DNA of 64,000 nt from Nymphaea colorata (GCF_008831285.2 NC_045138.2:41657115-41721114); one strand, 5' to 3'. Shown: positions 1-11,429, counted from the stretch's first letter. Made by a program: numbers and translations. Notes: generated by a model from the sequence alone, not told the origin.

Positions 1-293
1 ATGTCAGGGAACTGCATTTTTGACTGGTCTAAGTCAGGACTAATCTCGTGAAGGAACACACTGGCTGAATGTAAACCTATACTAGCATAAGTTCATATGG
101 ATGGTTATATTTTTATATGTAAAAATCCAATTGTATGATAAATAATTAAGCCTTTAAGTCTCCTAACATGATTGGTTTTGACCGTGCTGGGTGTCTACAA
201 ATGCTTATTAGGACTAAAGATTGTTTCTGCATTAATTTATGTAGGTAAAATATTCAAACATGACAAAAATAGTTAAGCCCATTGTCATACATT
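1..293. other. No gene seen
   Basis: AT-rich sequence without a supportable reading frame or repeat. If the last coding exon of the minus-strand 65K gene lies left of the window, this stretch is part of its final intron. Confidence 0.4.
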
Positions 294-301
294 TGCATAT
301 G

Positions 302-1113
302 TAGGGCTGCACACGAGTCGACTCAAGCTCGAGCTCGGCTCCACTCATGTTTAGTCAGCTCGAGCTCAACACAAGCTTCACAACTTCAACTCGAACTCGA
401 CTCGAGCGACTGCCTTCGAGCTCGAGCTCGACTCGGGCGGCTCGTTTAAACTCGTTTATCCTCAATAATGCAAATGTTGCGAGACGGCTGCTGCTTTGAC
501 AACTTCTCATTTCCTTTCGCCCTCAAGGCACGTGCCTTCATTTTCGCTGCATCCGAGGGCTCGCAGCTCCATGCCCAAATCTTGAAGGCGGGGTTCGGTG
601 ACGACGTCTTCGTGAACAACAACGTGATTCTGCCACCTGCGATGAGCACCTCATTAAGGCATGGGGAGGAGGAAAGGCGTGGGTGAGAAAAGAGAAAAGC
701 GAGAGGAAAAATGAACCACGAGCATGGTGAGGAAAGAGAAAAATGGGAGGAAAAATGAAAAGAGTGATTGATTGATTGATTGAAAAGTGTAATGATGAAA
801 GTGGGGTGTAATAATGAGGGGGTGAACAAAGGGAAAAAAAGAGGGAAAATTAAAAAACGCAAAACAAAAAAAAATGAGATTAGGCTGCGTGTGTGAGAGG
901 GAAAAAGGAGGGAAAACTAAAAACGCAAAACAAAAAATGAGATTAAAATCGAGCCGAGTAGAGTTCGACTAACTCGAACTCGACTCGTTAACATACTCGA
1001 GTTTATATTTAAGCTCGAGCTTGACTCGTATAAAAACGAGTCGAGCTCAAGTCGAGTTTACTCGAGCGAGTTCGAGTCGAGCCCCAGTTGGCTCGATTCG
1101 TTGTGCAGCCCTA
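302..1113. mobile_element. Non-autonomous hAT element with CTCGAG-rich ends
   Basis: The ends are inverted repeats: TAGGGCTGCACA on the left and TGTGCAGCCCTA on the right. An exact 8-bp target duplication TGCATATG lies at 294-301 and 1114-1121. The 8-bp duplication and the TAGGG(C/A)TG-type ends are typical of hAT elements. The subterminal 100-150 bp on each side are packed with GAGCTCGAG/CGAGTCGA motifs. The middle carries a pentatricopeptide-repeat gene fragment and a purine-rich tract, and no transposase. It sits in the 3' flank or last intron of the 65K gene. Confidence 0.85.
468..686 (+). pseudogene. Captured PPR-protein gene fragment inside the hAT element
   Basis: The frame starting at 468 reads like one PPR motif pair of a plant PLS-class pentatricopeptide repeat protein. 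It has a DNFSFPFALKA stretch (family pattern DNFTFPFVLKAC), then a GSQLHAQILKAGFGDDVFVN stretch (family pattern GKQLHAHVLKxGFxSDVFVxN). PPR proteins bind organellar RNA. Only about 60 residues resemble the family, after which the frame runs into low-complexity sequence and stops. The fragment lies wholly between the hAT ends, so it was probably captured by the element. It is unlikely to be functional. Confidence 0.65.
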
Positions 1114-1214
1114 TGCATATGCACATTTTTTTTTTATCTTCTGCTATCTATACATTGTGAGTTGTTTGTAGTTACACGAGTCTATGACAATGTACACATC
1201 ATATAGGTTGGGCT

Positions 1215-2225
1215 CTATGTAACACGGGTACACCCCCAAACGTCCGGTACCGGTACGACACCGGTACCCAATACGGGCCTGGGTACTGCCCCGGTACGCG
1301 TTGACCATACCGGGTACGGTCAACGTACCGGGTACCATATCCGTCCAAAATTGGACACGGTCAACACTGACCGGGTCCAATTTTGTCCATTTTTTTTAAA
1401 CGTTTAACTGATTTTAACGTTAAAAAATATTTTGACGTTAAAAGAAAAAGGCAAAACGAAACCGAACCCTTCTACTCCTTACCTCTCGTCTCTCTCCGGC
1501 AACATTTACCTCTCCGGCAACGAAGCAGCGGCGACGACTGCGGCTTCGGCAGCGGCGAAGACAGGAGGTGACTGAAGTTTTTTACATTTTTTGTTTTCAT
1601 TTTAATCGGCCCCTGCCTTCGCCGCCGGCAACGGCCGGCGATGGGTTTTGTGTGTTGTTCACCTGAAAGTGAAAACCCATCACCCCTCCCTCTGGCGCCC
1701 TTTCTCTACGGTTTCAAATCTCTCTCTCTGTGTTTCAAATCTGTGAATACAAACCAAGATGTTGAATCGTAGGCCTCGACGTCCCTAAATCTTTGATGAC
1801 CAACCACCAATCCGAGAGGGTTTCAAATCCCTTTCAAATATAATAGATGCCTCATTTTCATTCTTCAATCTTCACTGTCTTAGAATATGAGGCCTTTTCA
1901 TTCTTCACTGTCGTAGAATATTGTTGAATGTGGATTGCATTTGCCGGCAGGGTATTGTTGAATGTCGATTCTGGTTTGCATTTGCCGGCAAGGCATCGAA
2001 TGAGTGCTGCACTCATGCCAATGTTTGTTTTCGACCATGATTTATGTTTGTGTGTTATTCTGTTTGCATTTTTTTGATATATATGTGTGAAATGTGAATA
2101 TGTTATTCTGTTTGAAATTTTTTGATATATATATATATATATATATATATGTCCGTGTGTGTACGGCCGTACCCCCAAGTTTTTTGAAAATGGTCCGTAC
2201 CCATACCCGTACCCATGTGACATAG
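1215..2225. mobile_element. hAT-like element, GGTACC-rich family, copy 1
   Basis: Left end CTATGTAACACGGGTAC and right end GTACCCATGTGACATAG form imperfect inverted repeats. An exact 8-bp target duplication GTTGGGCT lies at 1207-1214 and 2226-2233. The first 170 bp hold many GGTACC/CCGGTAC motifs and a GGTCAA...TTGACC-type hairpin shared with the other copies. The centre has a GC-rich, exon-like stretch (1480-1640) of unknown origin and a short (TA)n tract near 2128-2150. No transposase is encoded. The 8-bp duplication supports the hAT superfamily. Confidence 0.8.
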
Positions 2226-2233
2226 GTTGGGCT

Positions 2234-3249
2234 TGACTTGCCCAAAGCTTAACTGAGCTAGGTCAAAGATTGGACTTAATGTTTCAGAACATCGCAGTTC
2301 TCACCCTATACAGGAAATTTTCAAGTCCAAGAAAGTAGAGAGGAGAGGTGGTCCAGCAAGAGCATGATTACGGTATCCAATGTGAGATCATGGGCTTAGG
2401 ATGAGAGAGTGTTGGTCTTCTCCATTTGTGCCATATTTGCTTTAATTTATTTTTTGTAAAAGGATATAAACTCTGATTTTATTAATTTAATAAAGGTTTG
2501 GTTCTCTGGCAGCATTGGAGGGAAGCTAAGTATTCCTACTATGCAAAAAAGAAGCCCAAAAAATTTAGGTTCATTACAAATTGTGGGGTGAATCTATTCA
2601 GGAAGTTGCAGCAAGCTATGCTTTCTTTTGTTCATTTTTATTTACTTTTCTTTTCACTTAAATGTTTGCTTTGATCTTTTTCGCCAACTGTTTCTGAGAA
2701 GTTATTTTTTTCGTCTTTTATAAGTCTCAGAGACCAGATCAGTCTTGTCGCTTTGCCCCCTTTTCAGACCCCATATTTTCTTGATTTTTATTTGATAGCA
2801 ACCAGGAGGATACCTATTTTTGTTTTGGTTTTGTGAAATAAGCCTGACATTTGAACAAGTTATCTTTGTTGATCATGGTTGATGCAATAGTTTTGAATAA
2901 CCATCCCTATCGTGACAAAGAAGTACAAAGAAAAAATATGGAATATTTGCATATAAATCTGATTTTCATATGGTTTGAATTATGCATTGTTGTTATTCAA
3001 ACATGGAAAGAGAAAAGTTGAATAATGTGTAGCAATCCGATTTGTTGATTGAAGCCTTTGTTTATTACGTTAATGGTGCATCCACACAAAAAACATAGCC
3101 ATCATGATGATCCTTTCTGTTATGGATTATGAACAGTTTCTAATGTTTATGTTTAGTTACAAAAATTTATCTATGAACACACATACACAAATATATTATA
3201 TATATATAGTCTCACACCTTTCATACCTGCACTTAGATATGGAGACATG
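2234..3249. other. Probable last intron or 3' flank of the 65K gene; one exon-like patch
   Basis: Mostly AT-rich sequence with no recognised gene. On the plus strand at 2511-2620 an open stretch follows a good splice acceptor (TTCTCTGGCAG) and reads WREAKYSYYAKKKPKKFRF and onward. I do not recognise the peptide. No matching donor or neighbouring exon could be assigned, so it may be a stray gene fragment or chance. Confidence 0.35.
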
Positions 3250-3291
3250 CCAATGCTTGATGTGAAATGCCTAGTAAAGGAAATGCCATAA
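3250..3291 (-). pseudogene. Decayed copy of a 65K RRM2 exon
   Basis: Read on the minus strand, this 42-bp stretch matches the end of the true exon at 3434-3499 at about 31 of 42 positions, counted by eye. It shares TTT.TG.CATTTCCTT and CAAGC.TTG. It lies about 150 bp downstream of that exon in the gene's orientation. It lacks the GT donor that the true exon has and contains in-frame disruptions. It looks like a relic of a local exon duplication. Confidence 0.45.
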
Positions 3292-3433
3292 AAACATGAA
3301 ATTTCATAATACTATACAGCACAAGAACATGAAACATAGCATAAAAGGTGAGCCATGCCAAATTGACCTTGCATCACTAAATTCATATACTGGAACTGGA
3401 ACCGGAACCAAACATGCCCATATGAGCACTCAC

Positions 3434-6400
3434 CAACGCTTGCTGTGCAAGGTCTATTGAAGGAAATGTCACAAAAGCCTGACCCCTCATTCTCCCCTCC
3501 TGGTATGCCAATTGAATCATTAGTCATATAACTGACTAGTTAATGCTCTTCCATCAAATCACAATGTCAATTTCCACAACAGAGAAGAAGTGAGACCACT
3601 CCAAGCAATTCAGTGATCTGCCAAGCAGAACACTGACAGGAAAAATTACAAGTCTATGATTCCTCTGTACTTGAGAGTTTCCTTAGAAAATTATTGGAAG
3701 CATAATAAGAAGTCCAAAACGTCAGTCATAAAGGAAAAAGATTTCTTCGTCTGCAATATAATAACGATTGTTAGGGAGTATCCTACTGAGTTTCAGAAAA
3801 TGTCCTATATGGCTTTGTGAGTGGAATACTTTCCACCATCAGTATTACAGACTTTAGAGACTCATAGCCTATCAAAACATACTAGGGATATATATTCCAT
3901 GTTATGCACTTAAGGCTAATGGCTCACATGTACATCCTCAATGATCACCAACCATTTTAATCCAGAACCTCCAACAACAAACAAGGAAAGATAACTATTA
4001 CTGATGAAAAATTTTACAAGATGGTGAGAAGATAAAGTATGAAATCTAACAAACATAAACAGCGGAACATAAAATTCACCTGCATCAGCTTGATGCTGAT
4101 TCCAGATTTGACGGCTTCAACACTACCAAAAAATGATCCTGTAATATGAACCATGTCAAACAAATTTCTTAGTGAAACACTAGCAGAGGAGATACAGAAT
4201 ACTAAAAGAAAAGGGTAAATCAAGGATCTCATAGGGTAAATCAAGGATCTCATACACGAGCTCCCAATCTTTTCTTGGACAGTGCATACAGAACAATAAA
4301 CTAAAATTTTGCTTTTCCAAAAGTTACTCCGGTCACAAGATTTCCCAACTCTCCAAAGAACATTTGGCAGTGTAAAGCTCAAAAAGAAGAAATTTGGCTT
4401 ACCGAAAATGTAGTAGAAATCATCAGCAACTACATCCTTTGCCAAGTTCTTTATGTATAATACAGGAGAAGGATCACCAGGAGTATAATTCTGTATAACC
4501 AAAAACATTATTATACTTGAGCCAGAGTATGGTTCTGTGTAAAAGACAAAGAAGTTTTATACTTGAAAGGACTTTCACTGGGAGACCTTGAACATTGGAA
4601 GTGATAATATTTCCTCGGGAGGTAATTTTCCAGTTTCAATTTCTTGAAGACTTGCAAAATGTTTAACTTCAACTTCCTCTTTGTCGTGATCTAAAGTTCC
4701 TGAACCATCATTAGCTTCTCCTTTTTCACTTTTTACAGGCTTGGGAGCAATCTTTATCTGTAAAAAATGAAATATTGCATTATAATACATCAAATCTACC
4801 ACTAGGATCAATCTAATCGGTGTGACAAAAAAGTGAACCTGCAGAACAGGATTTTTCTTTTTAATGGTTGGAAGCTCTTTTGGAACTAAGGTGACAGGCT
4901 TCACACCAGCAGCCTCATGTGATACATCCTTATCAACAGCAGGACCAATGATAGCCTCATGTTTAGCTTTTTTCCTATTCCGACGCTTCCCAGGAAATAC
5001 AGCACCGGATTTTTTCTGATCAATGTCACTCTGAAATAAGAGAAGATACAAGTTGATAATCAGACACAACTTCATGATCTCAAAGGGAGAATTATGCAAG
5101 GACAGCCATACAGCTGAAATAGATGACTGACATGTGAAAAACATACCTCATCTGAAGACTCCAGCTCTGACTCATCACTGGATAGATCAGCTAAAGGAGG
5201 TTTTCCTGCCACAGCAGGTGGGGGTGGGGGTGGTGGTGGAGGAGCAGGTTCCGAGGGTGGAAAAGGTGGTGTGGGTAAAGCTGCACGAAATGGTGCTGGA
5301 AGATTCATTTTGTTCATCAAATGCAGAACCTGAAAATGGTGCCAATACACGTCTTATATGCCTTGTTCTTTATGGTTTTAAGCTCTTAACTGAGTAAACC
5401 TAAGACTATTAGATGTAAAAACCTGTGTATAGAATCGTGGGACAGCTATAAGAGCATTAACAATATTGGTTAGTATATTTCCATCTGGAGGCGGGTAAGC
5501 ATACCTGAAAATAGTCATTCAGCAGTAGAAGGAAGATATCAGTACAAGAGAAAGCATATCTAAATATATTAAACATTAATAAATTGGCATATAAAAAAAT
5601 TTCAGTCTAATTGACATTTTTGTTAATGGTGAATACATCAGAAACAATAAATGGATACAACAGAAATGAGGTGTACATATTGTCTGTGACTTCTGACTAG
5701 GGATTTCTGTCTATTCATCAGACCATTAAATGCACTCTTCAAGAAGGAACCCTACTCGAGGTGTGGAGGAAATGGATAGTCTACACCAAGTCTAGGAGCA
5801 ATTGGTTCACCGATTTTCACAGCATTTGGGGTGGACCCAGGAACAGAAACAATCCCAGGCACAGTAAGCTCCTTTGATGTAGATGTAGGTGAAAATGCAT
5901 CTTTTCTGTGCTGTTTTTCAGCCATTTCCTTCTCATTCGAAGTCAGTGTGTTCACTCGTTCCACAGATAAAACTTTTCCAAGAAACCTCAATCTGAAAAT
6001 TCAAGGGAAGAAAAAGTGAATGAAAATAATAAGACCACAAATTCAAGTCATAGACTAGTATTTAGCAGAAACTGGCTCTTACAAAGCAGAAACAGATAAT
6101 ATGTTACTTATGAACGGCTCCATACAGAAATATTCACACATAACAAGGCCCAGATTTCAATAGCATCAACACTCAATACATACATAGAGTTGACAACTTT
6201 GACCACAAGGTAGAATTCATGAATCATCCGTCATGGAACAAACACCCATCACTGTTGGAGACTGTCATGAGAAAGGACATTAATTCAATAAAAAGGTATT
6301 CAAGAAAATTGAAATCTGCCGGTTGTCGGATGTTGCCAGACGGCCAAGTATTTAAAAGTCGTGGTTAAATACAAGATAAACCATCGCTAAAAACACCATA

Positions 6401-8497
6401 AACGGTTGCTATACCATAAATCCATTGCATAGTATTTTTAGCGATGATTTTAAATATTTTGTCATCTAGCAACATCTGGCAGCTGGCTGATTTCATTTCC
6501 TCCAAATATTCACGGTTAGTGAAACCATTGTAGAGTTTACTGGCCATCCTTCCTGAAATATTCTTTTGTTGACCATTATTCCTGACATATTCTTTGTCAC
6601 AGTGTTCAACCGAGCCTTCACAAAAAATGGAACTTCATTGTTCAGAGTCTTCAGAAATTCCAGAAGTCCAAAGTAAAGCTAGCATTAGGCAAATCTAAGA
6701 ATGGATAGTTATTAGGTTATTCTGTAAAAATCTACTAAATAACCTAAGGTACAGACAAAATTTTAGATTTAACGAGTATACCTTTCAACTGCAAAAATAA
6801 TAAACAAGCACTGCAGTAAAATAACATAAAGAGGTACAGCAAAATTGCACTTTAGAACTAAACCAGCAATACAAAATAAGAAAACATGATTCTCAATGGC
6901 AATAAAAGAAAAAAAAAGATAGTCACAAATAACGTTTCGGAGTTTTAAACGGTGAGGTTTTTCTCGGGTATATTACAGCGAGCTTGAAAAAAAAGGAAAA
7001 ATACAGTAAATTTTTAAAATTCAAAAAAACTAAAAATGGAGGAAAAATAAAATAAGTGAGAAACTAATAATACAAACATCAAAAGATAAATAGACTTGCA
7101 ACAAATAAAAAATAAGAAGACTGTTTGGCATTTAAAAAAAAGAAAAAAATGAAAAAAGTGAAAAAAAGAGTTAAAAACATGTTTTTTCCTTTTAAACGTT
7201 TTTTTCGAAAAAAAATGTTTTTTAACTTTTAAACAGAAATTTAATTTATCGCATTTTTTTTGCTTTTTTTTTTAAAAAAACACATTTTTTTGTGACACTG
7301 GAAAAAAATAAAGAAAAAGCAACGAGACAACCGTTAAGACTCAAAAATAGAAATAGCTCAAATAAGCACCTGTTTAGTTGTTGTTGTGCCTGTAAAGCTG
7401 AAACTTCATCATTGAAATCTACAAACGCACTGTTCCTCAACCTGTTATTGCAAAAGCTTTAGAAAATTACAGATCCTGCTTTTATCATAAACAGTAGTTG
7501 AGGGAAAAAAATATTAAGAAACAAACGCCTGCAGACATCCATCAGTTATTGTATATTTCAATTAGCAGAAAATTACAGGAAAGAAAACTCTATCATTCCA
7601 ATTAAACTGTCACTGAGAAAAAACAGCATCTAGCAAAGTCCATGTTTCGGAAAAATAAAAACAAAAGCATTGAGATGGTGTCTATTGAGCTTCCCACTTT
7701 TCATTCAACTTCCAAATCATACAGTGAGTAAAATTTCTAACCATCAAATGTAACCAACGGTGAAATCTGAATTTTGAATATGGTGAATTATACTTGATGC
7801 TGTACTGATAGCTTGTGATATCAAATAAATCAGCAGATTCAGCACGAATATGCCATGACTGTACATATAAGGAAATAAGAAAAACATGTTAAACTAATAA
7901 AACATGTTTGATAAACTAAATAGCTTTTAAGAATGAATGTAGCCTTAGTAAATCCAGATATTTTATATGTTTAAAGTTTTAAACACCTTATTTCTAACAC
8001 AATGATGAACAGTAATGCAAGTTATCAGCATTTCACAACCATATTGGAGAAGATTAGTCTACAAATTGTTTGGTCATGTAGTTTCTAGACTTCTACTTCT
8101 ATCCAACATGAGAAATAAGGAAGATATTATGTTATTCCTTAATTCATCATGCTGTTAAGTGTTAATATGAGACAAAGAAAAAAAATGTAAAGCATAGCAA
8201 CAACAAGAAAGAACTAAATTAACCAACAGATAAATGGAACTAAAATTCTGAAAGACTGAAAGAACTTAAAATGAACTTGCAGCTAACCAGTCATTGGATC
8301 CAGATTACCAAACAAATCTTGTGAACAAACACCAAAAAAATTTCTGTAATGATGGGGTAAAGAGACAGCACATACTTCCCACCAGCACAAGGCCGCAGCC
8401 CGCAAGCACCATAGTGAGAGAAGAGGCGGAAGAGTGTCTCCTGGGGTATAGCTTCTGGGAGATGGCGCACTATAAGTGTCACCTTTCGTCTCTCCAT
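3434..8497 (-). CDS. SNRNP65: U11/U12 small nuclear ribonucleoprotein 65 kDa protein (RNPC3-like), 3' end missing
   Basis: This gene encodes the U11/U12-65K protein, a nuclear component of the minor (U12-type) spliceosome. In known orthologues it bridges U11-59K and U12 snRNA, and its C-terminal RRM binds the U12 3' stem-loop. Coding exons on the minus strand, joined in phase: 8497-8376, 7441-7370, 5992-5756, 5504-5423, 5329-5147, 5030-4839, 4757-4587, 4490-4403, 4138-4080, 3499-3434. All introns are GT-AG. RRM1 begins with TLIVRHLPEAI and continues with SAFVDFNDE. The middle has an AYPPPDGNILTNIVNALI block, a nine-proline run and an acidic SSDESELESSDE patch, then a KRRNRKKAK basic stretch. 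RRM2 has VLYIKNLAKDV (RNP2) and RGQAFVTFPS (RNP1). The ATG at 8497 is the first in frame after a stop in the spliced leader. The last exon, expected to complete RRM2, was not found and probably lies beyond the left edge. The family call is strong; single splice sites are my predictions. Confidence 0.88.
6311..6494. mobile_element. MITE with about 47-bp imperfect terminal inverted repeats
   Basis: The left arm (6311-6357, GAAATCTGCCGGTTGTCGGA...) and the reverse complement of the right arm (6448-6494, GAAATCAGCCAGCTGCCAGA...) match over most of 47 bp, both running into TATTTAAAA. Only about 90 bp separate the arms, so the whole element can fold as a hairpin. It lies in a 65K intron. A related hairpin is at about 54041-54212. 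Confidence 0.6.
6922..7296. mobile_element. MITE of the GTCACAAA family, copy 1
   Basis: An AT-rich element bounded by GTCACAAAT on the left and TTTTTTTGTGAC on the right. Its internal layout (a GAGGTTTTTCTCGGGTAT motif, long A-rich runs, then T-rich runs) is shared with the copy at 26479-26936. It has no coding capacity. It sits in the 65K intron between the exons at 5756-5992 and 7370-7441, about 70 bp from the latter. Confidence 0.55.
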
Positions 8498-8537
8498 CTT
8501 CAAAAGAGAGTTCAGTCCATGAAATGTGAGAGGAAAT
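8376..8537 (-). other. SNRNP65: 65K second exon: leader end, two-codon uORF and start of RRM1
   Basis: A CTTCTTGTGCAG acceptor opens this exon at 8537. The first 40 nt are untranslated and contain a minimal upstream frame, ATG-GAC-TGA, at 8520-8512. The main ATG follows at 8497. The exon ends at a GTATGT donor after codons for an RPCAGGK-like stretch. A minimal uORF just upstream of the start could lower translation, but that is inference. Confidence 0.6.
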
Positions 8538-9357
8538 CTGCACAAGAAGGCAGAAAGTGAATTCACTTGTGAAACTGGAATTGAAAAAAAAATTACAGGT
8601 TTCAGTTTCCTTCTGTGTTTGATGGCATATAATTTTGATTCCAAAATTAAAAATAATGTAATTGGTGAACCCAGCATCAGAATTCTAGACATTAAAATAA
8701 AAAAATGTTACCGTTGGATTCCTGCAACCCAAAGTGCAACCTTCTACCTTGTTGAACACCAAAACTACTGGATACCGTTAATATTAACATCCTCACAAAC
8801 AAGCTAATGATTCTGCAGCTTCCTTATTCTCCTTCAGACAAATTAACGAAACCATGTTAGCTTAAAGACAAGGGGTAACTGATCATGAAAGAGGTAATGG
8901 TTTACAACATCTCCAACAGATGAACAGAGAATAAACAAACCTCTCAAGTTCTTGGATCATACATATTAGCTCCCAGATAACGGTTTACAGACATGCTCTA
9001 CAAGAACCTAGATCCTCTACAGTGTTTTTTTTTTTTTCCCCTGATGAGCAAACAAGATATGATCTACCCTGGAACAGGGTAGAATTTTTTTCTTAGTCAA
9101 CATGAAAGAACACCAAGATAGTGTCATGAAAATGTAAGCATGAAAGAAAAAAAAAATGCAAGCATACATCCAAGTGTCCAAGTAAGCATGCGTATTGTGG
9201 TTCGATCACACATTTCCATCATAGAATTGCTCTTTATATCCCCAACATAAGAAAGATTAAATCACGCATAGAGACAGCTTCCACTAACGTGCATCAAATT
9301 TGATGAAAAAGCATATGCAGGAAATGGACATCCAATGTACTATTCTTACACCAGTAC

Positions 9358-9551
9358 CCATGAAACTCGGCTAAGATATCGATTGAAGTGCCAGCAGTGA
9401 TGATATTGTTCCATTCTGTAAGTGGAAAGTACGAAGAAAAATGTTTGACAAATTCTACGGCATTTTCCTTTTTAGGAACTTCTAGGGAGACTACATCCAC
9501 GCTCACAAGGCACTGTGGTTCAGAAGCAATGACAAAATCAAAATCTCCTTC
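9358..9551 (-). other. Unassigned exon-like reading frame inside the 65K leader intron
   Basis: On the minus strand an open stretch begins after a possible acceptor (TTATTAG) and ends at a possible donor (CATGG|GTACTG). It reads EGDFDFVIASEPQCLVSVDV, then further residues including EFVKHFSSYFPLTEWNNII and SIDILAEFHGYW. Its composition is protein-like and it has no internal stop. I do not recognise the family. It could be an alternative exon of the 65K transcript, a fragment of another gene or chance. Including it would change the leader. Confidence 0.3.
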
Positions 9552-9735
9552 CTAATAATGACTATGACATCTAGACGAGGTTTAGAACGAAAATCCAGCA
9601 ACAAACTACATCAAAATCAGATTGAAAACGACAAAAAGTTTCAAAGAGGGGGCGAAGAAGGTGGGTCTGCGTCGTCCATGGCCGACGCAGGGCCTCCACT
9701 AGCGGGGGAAAGAGAGGGAGGGGGTGGGCGAATAC

Positions 9736-9880
9736 CTGCTGGAAGCTGCCTAGGAATGACTGCTGCGGACGAAAGACTGGGAACGGACGCTAGAGAGGAG
9801 AGAAGCTTCGCGGGTTCGCGCGCGCGAGCGGAGCCTCGCGGGGCAACAAAAAAGGGCTCCGGGAACCAATTTTTGGTTCC
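9736..9880 (-). promoter_or_regulatory. SNRNP65: Predicted 5' UTR exon and promoter-proximal region of the 65K gene
   Basis: A GC-rich patch (CGCGCGCGAG, TCGCGGG) in otherwise AT-rich DNA, followed on the minus strand by a CAG|GTATTCG donor at 9736/9735. Joining it to the acceptor at 8537 gives a leader with an in-frame stop before the main ATG. The 1.2-kb leader intron (8538-9735) is unremarkable for a plant gene. The transcription start is not determined; the right boundary is approximate. Confidence 0.5.
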
Positions 9881-10294
9881 GTAGGTATTGGACGGGATTC
9901 GAATCACACATATACTCATATGCTCTTTGGTACCTGTTTGTTTTGAATATGTACATATATAATTCGAATTTGAATAGGAATTAAAAAAAAAAATTATTAT
10001 CTGAACTAATAATAGTGTTCAAATTGAAAAGAATAAGGGCCACGTGATAGAGAAAGGAAATACATTGACAACCCAACTTCGTTGATTTTTTAACTTAATT
10101 TTTTTTTTTATTCGTTGGGGTTAGAATGGCCTTGCACCAATTTTGCATTACCAGGAGAGTTCAACCATTTTACCACGGTAAACTCATCTATGGAAAGTCA
10201 CTCATCTATGGAAAGTCATTATTTAGTTGTTAGCTCATATATAATCTAGGGAGCAGGGCACTGCTTCTTAGGTTTTTGCTTCTTAGGTTTTGCC

Positions 10295-10703
10295 TAGAGA
10301 TGTGAATATATCTGATTTGAATCGATAACCAACCAAAAAAACTGGATATGAAAAAAAATTTAATATCTGATTAAGAAATCGAATCGGATTCAGATTTAAT
10401 AAATGGCATCCGATCGGATTCTGATTCGGATATACATAACTATCCGATCGGATTCATTTTTAGACAAATATTTTGTATCTAATGCTATTAAATTTTGAAA
10501 ATTGGTAAAATCGGGTTCAAAATTTGGATTCGGATATAAAATATAAAAAACAGATTTGGATCGAATTTGGATTGTAAAATCGGATTTCAGATTCGGATTC
10601 AGATATGTCTTTTCTTTATTCGAATTTGAATCTGAATCCAAATATATGAATATCCGAAAAAGCAGATATGATTAAAGATATATTTGATCCGTTGACATCC
10701 CTA
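10295..10703. mobile_element. Short hAT MITE with GATTCGGAT-type internal repeats
   Basis: The ends TAGAGATGTGAATATATC and GATCCGTTGACATCCCTA are inverted repeats. A near-exact 8-bp target duplication GTTTTGCC/GTTCTGCC flanks it (10287-10294, 10704-10711). The interior is made of CGGATTCAGATT/GAATCCGATC repeats. No coding capacity. It lies in the intergenic region between the 65K gene and COP1. Confidence 0.75.
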
Positions 10704-10711
10704 GTTCTGCC

Positions 10712-11429
10712 ATGAGAGCACCAAGAGGCTTAGCACATGGGCTCGGGTCAGTAGTCAGTGAATTGCTATTTGCTAGTTTGAGTAGCATGGGCATCAGCTC
10801 CTTGCGGCAAGCAGACACAGCCCTAGACCGACCTTAGGGCAAGGATCAAGGGGAATGAGAAAGCCTTTGGGTCTCACTGGTCTTCTTTGATAAGGAGTTA
10901 GATTGTGCCAAGAGATATTGAGGGGCTAGTGTAGGCAAGTGCCCACAGCAGCTTATATGTGCCTCCGCCACTGGTTGGAGCATCTCTTGGCATGGCCAAT
11001 GAGTCTTGTACCGACCCGACGACTCAATGATCATTGAATCTTGGGAATTTCAGCTTAGACCTTCCCTAAGCTCAACAAAGACAGGCCTTCTAGATCAAAC
11101 CAGGACCCAGCAAGAGGTATGCCCAACTTTTGGCTCCATAAGGTTTTTAAAGTAGGACTAGTTGAGAATAGATATGTTGTAATCACATTACATGTAATTC
11201 TTATGTTATACATCCATATCAGGTCTATGTCATTGATTGTGTTAACATTTGTGATCATTGAAGGTTTAGCTAATTTAATATAGCGAAAGCCGCTTTGGTT
11301 CTGTGTTCATATGATCATGGACGAGATTGGTGAAAATGACGTTTAATAAGATAGCAGTTATGAGCTCATAAGGTTTTATGTAATGTCTGAATGTATAAAG
11401 ACATATTTGGCCCAAGTGGGAGATTGTAA
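10712..11429. other. Intergenic sequence, probably old repeat
   Basis: No gene recognised. The stretch contains short repeat-like phrases and ends with GCCCAAGTGGGAGATTG, the kind of purine-rich phrase seen beside plant LTRs. No paired LTR could be found. Confidence 0.25.

Noticed and set aside
446-862. 138-codon minus-strand frame over the hAT element
   Set aside because: Low-complexity, antisense to the PPR-like fragment and inside a transposon; no domain.
2122-2245. YIYIYI-type frames over TA tracts (also at 19282-19362, 39790-39885, 51555-51628)
   Set aside because: Produced by microsatellites in alternating frames.
3434-8497. U12-type introns in the 65K gene or in COP1 exons 1-4
   Set aside because: I checked each donor for an (A/G)TATCCTT start; none fits. 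All are ordinary GT-AG introns.
9558-9956. Frames on both strands over the GC-rich 65K leader
   Set aside because: GC-rich leader without stops by composition; no conserved motif, and the minus-strand splice signals explain the region.
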